Shown: positions 34,091 through 42,936, counted from the first letter of the stretch. The stretch: 64,000 nt of DNA from Pseudomonas extremorientalis (GCF_001870465.1 NZ_MDGK01000060.1:99993-163992), one strand, 5' to 3'. Notes: generated by a model not told the origin, from the sequence alone. Numbers and translations: made by a program.

Positions 34091-36469
34091 TCACTTCCTT
34101 AACGTGGCGTTCAACCTTTGTTCGAGCGAGGTGAGGATATTTTGTGTCGTGGCATTCACCTCATCGTCATTAAGAGTGCGCGATGGATGCTGCCAGGTCA
34201 AGCCAACTGCAAGGCTTTTTCTATGCGGATCAATACCTTTACCCTGATAGACGTCAAATAGCCTGAGGTCTGTCAGCCATTCCCCTGCATTTTCACGGAT
34301 TACATCCAGAACGGCAGTGGCAGCCACGTCACGGTCGGCAATCAGCGCCAGGTCACGGCGCACTTCAGGGAAGCGCGACAGTTCGCTGAATTTAGGCATT
34401 TTGCCCGAAGCCACTTCAGCCAGGACCAGTTCGAACACAAACACCGGACGATCAAGACCGAGGGTTTTCGACAGTTCAGGGTGAAGGGCACCGACGAAAC
34501 CTACCAAACGCCCTTCGCGCTCGATGCGTGCTGTCTGGCCTGGGTGCAACGCCGGATGGCTGCCTGGTACGAAGGTGAAGGCGTCCAGTGCACCGGCAAA
34601 GCCCAGCACCGCTTCCACGTCAGCCTTGACGTCGAAGAAGTCCACGGCATCGCGGCCCTGTGCCCAGCCTTCCGGCAGGCGGCTACCGCACACCACGCCA
34701 GCCAGCATTGGCTCTTGCTTCAGGCCATCGAGCTGGCCAACGAAACGCAGGCCGCTCTCGAACATGCGCACGCGGTCTTGCTGACGATTCAGGTTATGGG
34801 AAAGTGCTTTCACCAGGCCTGGCCACAGGGACGAACGCATGGCCGCCATGTCGTTGGAGATCGGGTTCGCCAACAGCAGCGGCTCGACGCCAGGGTTGAA
34901 CAGTTCGAACTGCTTGGGATCGATGAAACTGTAGGTCACCGCTTCCTGGTAGCCACGGGCAACCAGCAGGCGACGCAGCTCAGGCAGGTGCGCACGCGCC
35001 TCGGCCTTGGGTTGCGGCGCCAGGCGCGCTTGCGGGTAACGAACCGGCAGGCGGTTGTAGCCGTAGAGGCGGGCCAGTTCTTCGATCAGGTCGACTTCCA
35101 GGCTGATATCGAAGCGATGGCTTGGTACTTCAACGCTCCACTGCCCTTCCCCACCGGCGGAAATACCCAGGCCGAGGGCGGACAACAGTTGCTCGATTTC
35201 AGCCGGTTCGATCACCAGGCCAAGCATCTGCTCAACACTTTTGGCACGCAGGGTGATCGGCGCAACCGATGGCAGGAACTGCTTGTTGACGGTTTCGGTG
35301 ATCGGGCCGGCTTCGCCGCCAGTGATTTCCAGCAGCAGGCCAGTGGCGCGCTCCATGGCTTCACGGGCGAGGTTCCAGTCCACGCCGCGCTCATAGCGGT
35401 GCGACGCGTCGGTGTGCAGGCCATAGGAACGGGCCTTGCCGGCGATAGCGATCTGGTCGAAGAATGCGCTTTCGAGGAATACATCGCGAGTGGTAGCGGA
35501 TACGCCGCTGTGCTCGCCACCCATCACGCCGGCAATCGCCAGCGCGCGGGAGTGGTCGGCGATAACCAGGGTGTCTGCGCGAAGGCTGACTTCCTGACCA
35601 TCGAGCAGCACCAGCTTCTCGCCTTCTTCCGCCATGCGCACACGGATGCCGCCGTTGATTTCGGCAAGGTCGAACGCGTGCAGCGGTTGACCCAGCTCCA
35701 GCATCACGTAGTTGGTGATGTCGACGGCAGCGTCGATGCTGCGCACGTCAGCGCGGCGCAGGCGTTCAACCATCCACAGCGGGGTGGGCCTGGACAGGTC
35801 GACGTTGCGGATCACCCGGCCCAGGTAACGTGGGCAGGCGTTGGGGGCCAGCACGTCGATCGGACGTACTTCGTCGTGCACAGCGAGTACAGCTGCAACG
35901 ACCGGACGAGTGACCGGGGCGTTGTACAAAGCACCCACTTCACGCGCCAGGCCAGCCAGGGACAGGCAGTCGCCACGGTTCGGGGTCAGGTCGACCTCGA
36001 TGCTGGCGTCTTCCAGTTCCAGATAAACACGGATGTCCTGGCCCACGGGCGCGTCGGCCGGCAGTTCCATCAGGCCATCATTGCCTTCGCCGACCTGCAG
36101 CTCCGCCTGGGAACACAGCATGCCGTTGGATTCAACGCCACGCAGCTTGGCCTTCTTGATCTTGAAGTCGCCCGGCAACTCGGCACCGATCATGGCGAAC
36201 GGGATCTTCAGGCCCGGGCGCACATTGGGCGCTCCGCACACGACCTGGAAGGTTTCCGCGCCATTGCTCACCTGGCATACGCGCAACTTGTCAGCGTCGG
36301 GATGCTGCTCGGTGCTCAGCACCTCGCCTACCACCACCCCACTGAAAACACCGGCGGCCGGCGTAACGCTATCGACCTCAAGACCGGCCATCGACAGACG
36401 CGCAACCAGCTCGTCGCGATTAACCTGCGGGCTTACCCAGCCACGCAGCCATTGTTCACTGAATTTCAT
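34091..36469 (-). CDS. pheT: Phenylalanine-tRNA ligase beta subunit
   Basis: A 792-residue beta chain. Order: MKFSEQWLRGWVSP start, tRNA-binding EMAP-like domain (GVVVGEVLSTEQHPDADKLRVCQVS), B3/B4 editing domain, B5, a catalytic-like domain (YGYNRLPVRYPQ) and the C-terminal anticodon-binding ferredoxin fold (FSELSRFPEVRRDLALI). With PheS it forms the alpha2-beta2 enzyme that charges tRNA-Phe; this chain edits mischarged Tyr-tRNA. 26 bp after pheS. Confidence 0.98.
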   Translation of the reverse strand: MKFSEQWLRGWVSPQVNRDELVARLSMAGLEVDSVTPAAGVFSGVVVGEVLSTEQHPDADKLRVCQVSNGAETFQVVCGAPNVRPGLKIPFAMIGAELPGDFKIKKAKLRGVESNGMLCSQAELQVGEGNDGLMELPADAPVGQDIRVYLELEDASIEVDLTPNRGDCLSLAGLAREVGALYNAPVTRPVVAAVLAVHDEVRPIDVLAPNACPRYLGRVIRNVDLSRPTPLWMVERLRRADVRSIDAAVDITNYVMLELGQPLHAFDLAEINGGIRVRMAEEGEKLVLLDGQEVSLRADTLVIADHSRALAIAGVMGGEHSGVSATTRDVFLESAFFDQIAIAGKARSYGLHTDASHRYERGVDWNLAREAMERATGLLLEITGGEAGPITETVNKQFLPSVAPITLRAKSVEQMLGLVIEPAEIEQLLSALGLGISAGGEGQWSVEVPSHRFDISLEVDLIEELARLYGYNRLPVRYPQARLAPQPKAEARAHLPELRRLLVARGYQEAVTYSFIDPKQFELFNPGVEPLLLANPISNDMAAMRSSLWPGLVKALSHNLNRQQDRVRMFESGLRFVGQLDGLKQEPMLAGVVCGSRLPEGWAQGRDAVDFFDVKADVEAVLGFAGALDAFTFVPGSHPALHPGQTARIEREGRLVGFVGALHPELSKTLGLDRPVFVFELVLAEVASGKMPKFSELSRFPEVRRDLALIADRDVAATAVLDVIRENAGEWLTDLRLFDVYQGKGIDPHRKSLAVGLTWQHPSRTLNDDEVNATTQNILTSLEQRLNATLRK

Positions 36470-36495
36470 CCTGCTCTCCTAAAGATTCGTTACGA

Positions 36496-37512
36496 CTAGC
36501 GAAATTGCGCGAGGAACCGCAAGTCGTTGTCGAAGAACAGACGCAAGTCGTTCACGCCGTAACGCAGCATGGCCAGACGCTCTACACCCATGCCGAAGGC
36601 AAAGCCCGAGAATTCTTCCGGATCGATGCCGGACATGCGCAGCACGTTGGGGTGAACCATGCCGCAGCCCATCACTTCCAGCCAGCCGGTCTGTTTGCAG
36701 ACGCGGCAGCCTTTACCACTGCACATCACGCATTCCATATCGACTTCAGCGGACGGCTCGGTGAACGGGAAGAACGATGGACGGAAACGTACCGCCAGCT
36801 CCTTCTCGAAGAACACCCGCAGGAATTCTTCGATGGTGCCCTTGAGGTCGGCGAAGTTGATATCGCGATCAACCAGCAGGCCTTCGACCTGGTGAAACAT
36901 CGGCGAGTGGGTGATATCGGAGTCGCTGCGGTATACACGGCCTGGGCAGACGATGCGGATCGGCGGCTTGTTCGCTTCCATGGTGCGGACCTGTACCGGC
37001 GAGGTATGGGTGCGCAACAACATGTTCGCGTTGAAATAGAAGGTGTCGTGCATCGACCGGGCCGGGTGGTGGCCTGGGATGTTGAGTGCCTCGAAATTGT
37101 GATAATCGTCTTCGACCTCAGGGCCTTCGGCGATGCCGTAGCCGATATGGGTGAAGAACTGTTCGATACGTTCCAGAGTCCGGGTGATCGGATGCAGACC
37201 GCCCGAGGCCTGACCACGGCCAGGCAGGGTTACGTCAATGGACTCGGCGGCGAGCTTGGCCGCAAGATCGGCCTCCTCGAGCGACGCCTTGCGCGCATTG
37301 AGCACCTCTGTGACACGCTCCTTGGCGACGTTGATCAGCGCACCGACTTGCGGGCGCTCTTCAGCCGGCAAATTCCCCAGGGTCTTCATCACCTGAGTCA
37401 ATTCACCTTTCTTGCCAAGGTAGTGAACCCGGATTTGCTCCAGGGCATTTACATCTTCAGCGCTTTGCACAGCCTCAAGGGCTTGAGCGACGAGCGCGTC
37501 CAGGTTTTCCAT
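36496..37512 (-). CDS. pheS: Phenylalanine-tRNA ligase alpha subunit
   Basis: A 338-residue class II catalytic chain. An N-terminal coiled coil is followed by the aminoacylation core with motif 2 (RTHTSPVQVRTMEANKPP), FHQVEGLLVDRDINFADLKG and motif 3 (GFAFGMGVERLAMLRYG). The four-cysteine stretch MCSGKGCRVC is present. Acts in the cytoplasm with PheT. An intrinsic terminator-like hairpin sits 18 bp upstream of the start, so expression may be attenuated or driven by a further promoter. Confidence 0.98.
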   Translation of the reverse strand: MENLDALVAQALEAVQSAEDVNALEQIRVHYLGKKGELTQVMKTLGNLPAEERPQVGALINVAKERVTEVLNARKASLEEADLAAKLAAESIDVTLPGRGQASGGLHPITRTLERIEQFFTHIGYGIAEGPEVEDDYHNFEALNIPGHHPARSMHDTFYFNANMLLRTHTSPVQVRTMEANKPPIRIVCPGRVYRSDSDITHSPMFHQVEGLLVDRDINFADLKGTIEEFLRVFFEKELAVRFRPSFFPFTEPSAEVDMECVMCSGKGCRVCKQTGWLEVMGCGMVHPNVLRMSGIDPEEFSGFAFGMGVERLAMLRYGVNDLRLFFDNDLRFLAQFR

Positions 37513-37530
37513 GTACAGACTCCAGATACA

Positions 37531-37566
37531 AAATAGGGGAAGAGCTTGAAGGCTCTTCCCCTATTT
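37531..37566 (-). terminator. Terminator/attenuator hairpin between rplT and pheS
   Basis: A perfect 15-bp stem (AAATAGGGGAAGAGC and its complement) with a 6-base loop, followed on the minus strand by a short T-run. A second, imperfect hairpin (CACC-TGGG-TAC arms) lies upstream at 37578-37606. I found no Phe-rich leader peptide like the enterobacterial pheM. Confidence 0.8.
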
Positions 37567-37620
37567 ATGACGTTTAACACCTTGGGCTACAGCGTAACCC
37601 AGGGTGACTGTCGGGGGTAC

Positions 37621-37977
37621 TTAAGCCAAGGTGGCTTTAGCTTTCTCGACAATCGCAGCAAACGCCGCTTTTTCGTTCACTGCCAGATCAGCCAGAACCT
37701 TACGGTCGATCTCGATGGACGCTTTTTTCAGGCCAGCGATGAAACGGCTGTAGGACAGACCGTTAACACGTGCACCAGCGTTGATACGAGCGATCCACAG
37801 AGCGCGGAACTGACGTTTTTTCTGACGACGGTCACGGTAGGCGTATTGGCCTGCCTTGATTACCGCTTGCTTGGCAACACGGAATACGCGTGAACGCGCG
37901 CCGTAGTAGCCTTTAGCAAGTTTCAGAATTTTTTTGTGACGCTTACGGGCAATGACGCCACGCTTTACACGAGCCAT
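37621..37977 (-). CDS. rplT: Ribosomal protein L20
   Basis: A 118-residue basic protein: [41 protein letters not shown] and [20 protein letters not shown] are the L20 signature segments. It binds 23S rRNA and is needed early in large-subunit assembly; in E. coli it represses its own operon. It follows rpmI by 30 bp. Confidence 0.98.
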
Positions 37978-38007
37978 GAGTTACTTCCTCTATTCTTGAT
38001 CCAAAAA

Positions 38008-38202
38008 TTAACGAAGGCGCAGCATGCGCTCGACTTTTGCCACGTCAGACGGATGCAGCAAGCTGCTACCGCGCAGTTGACGCTTACGCTTGGTCGACAT
38101 TTTGGTCAGGATGTGGCTCTTGAAAGCGTGCTTGTGCTTGATACCGTTAGCAGTTTTCAGAAACCGCTTAGCAGCACCACTTTTAGTCTTCATCTTTGGC
38201 AT
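38008..38202 (-). CDS. rpmI: Ribosomal protein L35
   Basis: A 64-residue highly basic protein, MPKMKTKSGAAKRFLKTANG ... LRGSSLLHPSDVAKVERMLRLR, a full-length L35. It lies between infC and rplT as in most bacteria. Confidence 0.98.
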   Translation of the reverse strand: MPKMKTKSGAAKRFLKTANGIKHKHAFKSHILTKMSTKRKRQLRGSSLLHPSDVAKVERMLRLR

Positions 38203-38262
38203 GTTCGGATACTCCGCATTCAGTTGATAAACATAATCAGAAGGCCTGCCGTGCCCTGTTGA

Positions 38263-38814
38263 TTACTTCTTCTTTTTCGGGGCGATGACCATGATCAGCT
38301 GGCGTCCTTCCATCTTAGGATGCTGTTCGACCGAACCGTACTCGAGCAGGTCAGCTTCAACCCGCTTGAGGAGTTCCATCCCCAGTTCCTGGTGGGCCAT
38401 CTCACGGCCGCGGAATCGCAAGGATACCTTGGCCCTGTCCCCATCACTCAGGAAACGTACCAGGTTGCGCAGTTTTACCTGGTAATCCCCTTCCTCCGTC
38501 CCTGGACGAAACTTGATTTCTTTTACTTGAATCTGCTTCTGGTTCTTCTTCGCCGCAGCAATCTGCTTCTTCTTTTCGAAGATCGACTTGCCGTAGTCCA
38601 TCACCCGGCAAACAGGCGGGACTGCGTCGGCGGAGATTTCCACCAGGTCCAGTTTGGACTCTTCAGCGATACGAAGCGCTTCATCAATCGAGACGATGCC
38701 AATCTGCTCGCCGTCAGCGCCAATTAACCGAACCTCGCGTGCCGAGATATTCTCGTTGATCGGGGCTTTCGGTGCAGCTCGTTTATCTTGTCTCATTTCA
38801 CGCTTAATAATAAT
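38263..38814 (-). CDS. infC: Translation initiation factor IF-3, rare ATT start
   Basis: IF-3 binds the 30S subunit and checks the start codon and initiator tRNA. The N domain (INENISAREVRLIGADGEQIG), linker and C domain (VKEIKFRPGTEEGDYQVKLRNLVRFL, FRGREMAHQELG) are intact. Between GGAG and the first ATG (38796) lie three in-frame ATT codons, then AAG CGT GAA. IF-3 of P. aeruginosa is 183 residues starting at ATT, which here gives 38814 and overlaps the thrS stop by one base. The exact ATT used cannot be told from sequence; the ATG would give 177 residues. Confidence 0.95.
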   Translation of the reverse strand: MIIKREMRQDKRAAPKAPINENISAREVRLIGADGEQIGIVSIDEALRIAEESKLDLVEISADAVPPVCRVMDYGKSIFEKKKQIAAAKKNQKQIQVKEIKFRPGTEEGDYQVKLRNLVRFLSDGDRAKVSLRFRGREMAHQELGMELLKRVEADLLEYGSVEQHPKMEGRQLIMVIAPKKKK

Positions 38815-40736
38815 TACTCCGAATCTGGGCGACCACGCCGGGAAACCGCTTGCGCGAGGAACTCAGCGAACTGGGCGACGGGCATCGAGCCCAGGTCAGC
38901 ACCTTCACGAGTACGCACAGCGACAGTCTGCATCTCGACTTCCCGATCTCCGATAACCAAAAGATAGGGAACCTTGAGCAAAGTATGCTCGCGGATTTTA
39001 AAGCCGATCTTTTCATTTCTCAAGTCGGACTTGGCACGAAATCCGCTTTCGTTGAGTGTTTTTTCAACTTCAGCGGCAAAATCTGCCTGTTTATCAGTGA
39101 TATTCATGATCACTGCCTGGGTCGGAGCCAGCCACGCAGGGAATGCACCCTCGTAGTGCTCGATCAGGATCCCGACGAACCGTTCGAACGAGCCAAGGAT
39201 CGCCCGGTGCAGCATAACCGGGTGCTTACGGCTGTTGTCTTCGGAGACGTATTCGGCTCCCAGACGGATCGGCAGGTTAAAATCGAGCTGCAGGGTACCA
39301 CACTGCCAGACGCGGCCAAGGCAATCTTTCAGCGAGAACTCGATCTTCGGACCGTAGAAAGCGCCCTCGCCCGGTTGCAGGTCGTACGCAAGGCCCGCAC
39401 TGTCGAGCGCAGCGGCCAGTGCCGCTTCGGCGCGGTCCCACAGTTCGTCGGAGCCGACGCGTTTTTCCGGACGAGTGGACAGCTTCATCTCGACTTCGGT
39501 AAAGCCGAAATCACGATAAACGTCCATGGTCAGCTTGATGAACGCGGCGGATTCGGCCTGCATCTGCTCCTCGGTGCAGAAGATGTGGGCGTCGTCCTGG
39601 GTAAAACCACGCACGCGCATGATGCCGTGCAGCGCACCCGATGGCTCGTTACGGTGGCAGGCACCGAACTCGGCCAGGCGCATCGGCAACTCGCGGTAGC
39701 TCTTCAGGCCCTGGTTGAACACCTGCACGTGGCAAGGGCAGTTCATGGGCTTGATGGCGTAGTCGCGGTTTTCCGACTGGGTGGTGAACATGTTGTCGGC
39801 GTAGTTGGCCCAGTGCCCGGACTTTTCCCACAGGCTGCGGTCAACGACCTGAGGTGTCTTGATCTCCAGGTAGCCATTTTCGCGCTGAACTTTGCGCATG
39901 TATTGCTCGAGCACCTGGTACAGGGTCCAGCCGTTCGGATGCCAGAACACCATGCCCGGCGCTTCTTCCTGGAGGTGGAACAGGTTCAGGCGCTTGCCGA
40001 TCTTGCGGTGGTCGCGTTTCTCGGCTTCTTCGATGCGCTGGATGTAGGCCGCCAGTTGCTTCTTGTCAGCCCAGGCAGTGCCATAGATCCGCTGCAGTTG
40101 CTCGTTCTTCGCGTCGCCACGCCAGTAGGCGCCGGACAGCTTGGTCAGCTTGAAGGACTTGAGAAAGCGTGTGTTCGGCACGTGCGGGCCACGGCACATG
40201 TCGACGTATTCTTCGTGGTAGTACAGGCCCATGGCCTGCTCGTCCGGCATGTCTTCCACCAGGCGCAGTTTGTAGTCTTCGCCACGGGCGGTGAACACGT
40301 CGATCACTTCGGCGCGCGGCGTGACCTTCTTGATCACGTCGTAGTCTTTTTCGATCAGCGCGTGCATGCGTTGTTCGATGGCAGCCAGGTCGTCCGGAGT
40401 GAAAGGACGCTCGTAGGCAATGTCGTAATAGAAGCCTTCTTCAATGACCGGGCCGATCACCATCTTCGCGGTGGGGTACAGCTGCTTGACCGCATGGCCA
40501 ATCAAGTGCGCGCAAGAGTGGCGAATGATCTCCAGCCCCTCTTGATCCTTGGGCGTGATGATTTGCAGGCTGGCGTCGCTGGTGATCAGGTCGCTGGCAT
40601 CGACCAGCTTGCCGTCGACCTTGCCGGCTACAGTGGCCTTGGCCAGGCCTGCACCAATGGATGCGGCGACCTCGGCTACGGAAACCGGATGATCGAATGA
40701 ACGTTGACTGCCGTCGGGAAGAGTAATAGTTGGCAT
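38814..40736 (-). CDS. thrS: Threonine-tRNA ligase
   Basis: A 640-residue class II synthetase. Order: TGS domain (MPTITLPDGSQRSFDHPVSV), editing domain with HSCAHLIGHAVKQLYP, catalytic core (PMNCPCHVQVFNQGLKSYRELPMRLAEFG with the zinc Cys; motif 2 HRNEPSGALHGIMRVRGFTQDD; motif 3 HRAILGSFERFVGIL) and the anticodon-binding domain. Charges tRNA-Thr. ATG at 40736 behind AGGAGGCG. The leader carries a tRNA-like hairpin, described separately, that suggests self-repression by binding its own mRNA. Confidence 0.98.
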   Translation of the reverse strand: MPTITLPDGSQRSFDHPVSVAEVAASIGAGLAKATVAGKVDGKLVDASDLITSDASLQIITPKDQEGLEIIRHSCAHLIGHAVKQLYPTAKMVIGPVIEEGFYYDIAYERPFTPDDLAAIEQRMHALIEKDYDVIKKVTPRAEVIDVFTARGEDYKLRLVEDMPDEQAMGLYYHEEYVDMCRGPHVPNTRFLKSFKLTKLSGAYWRGDAKNEQLQRIYGTAWADKKQLAAYIQRIEEAEKRDHRKIGKRLNLFHLQEEAPGMVFWHPNGWTLYQVLEQYMRKVQRENGYLEIKTPQVVDRSLWEKSGHWANYADNMFTTQSENRDYAIKPMNCPCHVQVFNQGLKSYRELPMRLAEFGACHRNEPSGALHGIMRVRGFTQDDAHIFCTEEQMQAESAAFIKLTMDVYRDFGFTEVEMKLSTRPEKRVGSDELWDRAEAALAAALDSAGLAYDLQPGEGAFYGPKIEFSLKDCLGRVWQCGTLQLDFNLPIRLGAEYVSEDNSRKHPVMLHRAILGSFERFVGILIEHYEGAFPAWLAPTQAVIMNITDKQADFAAEVEKTLNESGFRAKSDLRNEKIGFKIREHTLLKVPYLLVIGDREVEMQTVAVRTREGADLGSMPVAQFAEFLAQAVSRRGRPDSE

Positions 40737-40755
40737 GGCGCCTCCTCTCCTAGTG

Positions 40756-40776
40756 GTGACCCCTACCAAAGGTCAC
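40756..40776 (-). promoter_or_regulatory. tRNA-Thr anticodon-arm mimic in the thrS leader
   Basis: On the minus strand the RNA would read GUGACCU-UUGGUAG-GGGUCAC: a 7-bp stem (closing U-G) with a 7-base loop UUGGUAG. That has U33, anticodon GGU (threonine) and A37 in the right places. It ends 19 bp before the start codon, next to the ribosome site. In E. coli ThrRS represses its own mRNA by binding similar structures; the same is inferred here. Confidence 0.55.
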
Positions 40777-41103
40777 GTGGGTTGGGATGAGCCAGTACAA
40801 GATCCAACACCAGGCCGTTCAATGATGAACGCCTGCCTTACAGCGGCAGGAGCCTTTCGGCCAACCGATAATCGAACCAGAGTGACTGGAGTGAGCTAAA
40901 AAGAACCTGGCAAGGCGGCAATTGGCACGCCTGGAAATAGCCAAGCGCAAGATGCTAGCACAGATGAACGGTCATCGCGGCGCTGCTATCTTGCGTTACG
41001 ACAAAATCCACCATTTATAGCTGCAAAAGTGAACTTGAGCTGTACGCAATGCCTCAAACCCACTGAGAATCGCCGTTCGTCCTCGACCCAAAGGAGCATC
41101 CTC
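40777..41103. other. thrS leader and promoter region, and promoter of the next gene
   Basis: A spacer of about 330 bases with no gene. For thrS it holds two further hairpins: CGTTCA-ATGA-TGAACG (40816-40831) and CCTGCC-N7-GGCAGG (40832-40850), which abut each other. A likely minus-strand -10 element TAGCAT lies near 40950-40956. The right part serves the divergent gene at 41104. Confidence 0.55.
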
Positions 41104-41418
41104 ATGATGCGTTTTACCTCTACCCTCGCTCTCGCCGCTTCCCTGACCCTTCTTTCCCTCGGTGCACAGGCGGCCGCTCCGTCCAACTGGCCTGCCGGTG
41201 CCCGTGACAGCTTCGTCAGCGATTGCAGCGCAGCCGCCAGCCAGAACGTAGACGTCAAAACTGCCAAAGCCCACTGCGAATGTGGCGCCGACAAGATCAA
41301 CGCCGAATTGAGCACTGCGGAAATCAAAGAGCTCATGACCAACCAGAACGCCAGCCCGGAGCTTAAAAACAAAGCAGTCGCGGCTATTTCGTCCTGCAAA
41401 GTCGTGAAGAAAAAGTAA
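41104..41418 (+). CDS. Exported hypothetical protein with four cysteines
   Basis: A 104-residue protein with a signal peptide (MMRFTSTLALAASLTLLSLG AQA). The mature part, about 80 residues, is helical and has cysteines in DCSAAAS, HCECGAD and SSCKVV, probably forming two disulfides in the periplasm. The ending KVVKKK is basic. No function known to me. ATG at 41104 with AAAGGAG nearby; one codon further (41107) is also possible. Confidence 0.8.
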   Translation: MMRFTSTLALAASLTLLSLGAQAAAPSNWPAGARDSFVSDCSAAASQNVDVKTAKAHCECGADKINAELSTAEIKELMTNQNASPELKNKAVAAISSCKVVKKK

Positions 41419-41531
41419 TATCTGCCACAGATCAGACGGTTTTTTTACCGGTAAAACGGCTGTAAAACTGCCATTTCTCACAAATTACGCAGCTTTTACG
41501 GCTTTTTTTACCAGTTGATATTTCGGGCGCA

Positions 41532-41553
41532 AGCCCCGTAGATCGGGGCTTTC
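41532..41553 (+). terminator. Weak terminator-like hairpin after the exported protein gene
   Basis: AGCCCCG and CGGGGCT arms with a 5-base loop, followed only by TTC. It lies 114 bp beyond the stop at 41418. It may instead be part of an RNA leader. Confidence 0.35.
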
Positions 41554-41707
41554 AGCCGGAACAGGGACTAAACGCAACGCTATTGATTAGCAAACAATGC
41601 CTTGGGGGGGCTCCCAAGCCGAACATTTCGACTATGATAGCCCGGTGTGCCCAGTTGGCCTGAGCAGCACAGCACTACTGAAAATATATGTTTCTTGGAG
41701 ATACACC

Positions 41708-41920
41708 ATGTCTAATCGCCAAACCGGCACCGTTAAATGGTTCAACGATGAAAAAGGCTTCGGCTTCATCACTCCTCAAGGTGGCGGTGACGACCTGTTC
41801 GTACACTTCAAAGCTATCGAAAGCGACGGTTTCAAAAGCCTGAAAGAAGGCCAAACCGTTTCCTTCGTGGCTGAGAAAGGCCAAAAGGGTATGCAAGCTG
41901 CACAGGTTCGCGGCGAGTAA
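41708..41920 (+). CDS. cspA: Cold-shock protein, CspA family
   Basis: A 70-residue single CSD protein: RNP1 KGFGFITP and RNP2 DLFVHF are intact (MSNRQTGTVKWFNDEKGFGF). Binds single-stranded RNA/DNA as a chaperone. ATG behind TTGGAG. The upstream 280 bp is free of genes and may include a long 5' leader, as in other csp genes. A strong terminator follows. Confidence 0.96.
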   Translation: MSNRQTGTVKWFNDEKGFGFITPQGGGDDLFVHFKAIESDGFKSLKEGQTVSFVAEKGQKGMQAAQVRGE

Positions 41921-41935
41921 TTCTCCGCTGAGCTA

Positions 41936-41966
41936 AAAAAACCCCGTCCATGTGACGGGGTTTTTT
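41936..41966. terminator. Bidirectional terminator after cspA
   Basis: An 8-bp stem ACCCCGTC/GACGGGGT with a 5-base loop, flanked by an A-run on the left and TTTTTT on the right. It can end cspA and the convergent I78-type lipoprotein gene. Confidence 0.93.
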
Positions 41967-41993
41967 ATGGGCACTGCAAAAGCCTTGAGAGAC

Positions 41994-42314
41994 TTAGCCG
42001 CAATTGACCCGCGTGATCACCAGGTTGTCATCGGTGTTCAGGTTGAGGCGGTCGGAGCGGTATTCCAGGGTGATCATGTCATTCGGCTTGAGGATCCGCG
42101 CGTTCTGCGCGCCGGCACGGGTACGCGCCTGCTCCAGCAACTGGGGCGAGGCTTTCTGGCCGATCGTGAATTCGGCAGCCTTCGACTCACAGCGGCTATG
42201 ACCGGCGTCGGTCACGGCGGCGTCTTTGGCTGGCTCAGAGGCACCCGGGGTGCTGCAACCCGCCAACGCAAGTGCCGCCAACAAAGTACCGAATGATGCG
42301 AGCTTCCAAGGCAT
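41994..42314 (-). CDS. Lipoprotein with I78-type peptidase inhibitor domain
   Basis: A 106-residue lipoprotein. Lipobox LALAGC (Cys20) follows a signal helix, then a short linker and a compact C-terminal domain (CESKAAEFTIGQKASPQLLEQA RTRAGAQNARILKPNDMITLEYRSDRLNLNTDDNLVITRVNCG). The pattern (Cys...IG...RxGAxxARxxxPxxxxTxDYRxxRLN... V.CG) fits the I78 inhibitor family; the two cysteines probably pair. Targets are likely periplasmic serine proteases. GGAGG precedes the ATG. Confidence 0.82.
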   Translation of the reverse strand: MPWKLASFGTLLAALALAGCSTPGASEPAKDAAVTDAGHSRCESKAAEFTIGQKASPQLLEQARTRAGAQNARILKPNDMITLEYRSDRLNLNTDDNLVITRVNCG

Positions 42315-42457
42315 GAAGCCTCCTATGATAAAAATGGACAGAGATCGTGCGACAGCGATTGTGCGGATTGGTTTCAAGACGTAAACCGCCACCGGGCAAG
42401 TTTGCCTGAGTCGGGACAGGCATTCGCCCGCTCAATCGTGACCGGATATGAATGTGC

Positions 42458-42766
42458 TCAATAGATATCGATGTAGTCGAACGCAGGCTTCGGCCAGTTT
42501 TCCTTCAGTGCATTGAAGATCTGTGTCACCCAGACTTCATCACTGGCGGCCACATTCCCTACGTATCCGGAACCCTTGGCCCAAGTCTCCAGCCGGAACA
42601 GCAGCCCATCGATATCCACGCCACCGACAACCCTCCCTGAAGAGATATAGGCAATTCCGGCCTTGGTCACCCGCAACTGAGCATGTTCATCGTCACTGGC
42701 ACTGGCGAGGAGCTGGCGCACATTCGCCAGCGTCAGGTTCTCGGGGTTGTTCAAATCGATCTGCAC
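42458..42766 (-). CDS. Conserved hypothetical protein
   Basis: A 102-residue acidic protein (VQIDLNNPENLTLANVRQLL ... PKPAFDYIDIY) without signal or membrane segments. The central part QLRVTKAGIAYISSGRVVGG and VDIDGLLFRLETWAKGSGYVG looks like a small alpha/beta fold. A GTG start at 42766 behind GGGGA fits similar Pseudomonas proteins that begin MxIDLNNP; an ATG at 42835 is in frame upstream. Function unknown. Confidence 0.7.
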   Translation of the reverse strand: MQIDLNNPENLTLANVRQLLASASDDEHAQLRVTKAGIAYISSGRVVGGVDIDGLLFRLETWAKGSGYVGNVAASDEVWVTQIFNALKENWPKPAFDYIDIY

Positions 42767-42936
42767 GTGGTGTCCCCGGCAATTAAACAGGCGGACAGTG
42801 TCGCACAGCAGCAGCGTCATGCCGAATCGACTCATGCCTAAGTATCAGTGCCAAACGCGATGCAAAATGGTTAACTGGCCCGGTAAGAACCGCGTTCCAG
42901 CGCATTGCCCAGTACTTTCAGCCCCGTGAGACCTAC

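Noticed and set aside
34481..36499. A 672-codon open frame antisense to pheT
   Set aside because: It mirrors the codon pattern of pheT, a typical shadow in high-GC DNA; the protein has no domain and is rich in Ala, Gln and His. Similar long antisense frames over thrS, rbsA, the TonB receptor and ggt were dropped for the same reason.
41419..41707. A separate small RNA upstream of cspA
   Set aside because: The hairpin at 41532-41550 has no T-run and the stretch is equally well explained as a long cold-shock leader.
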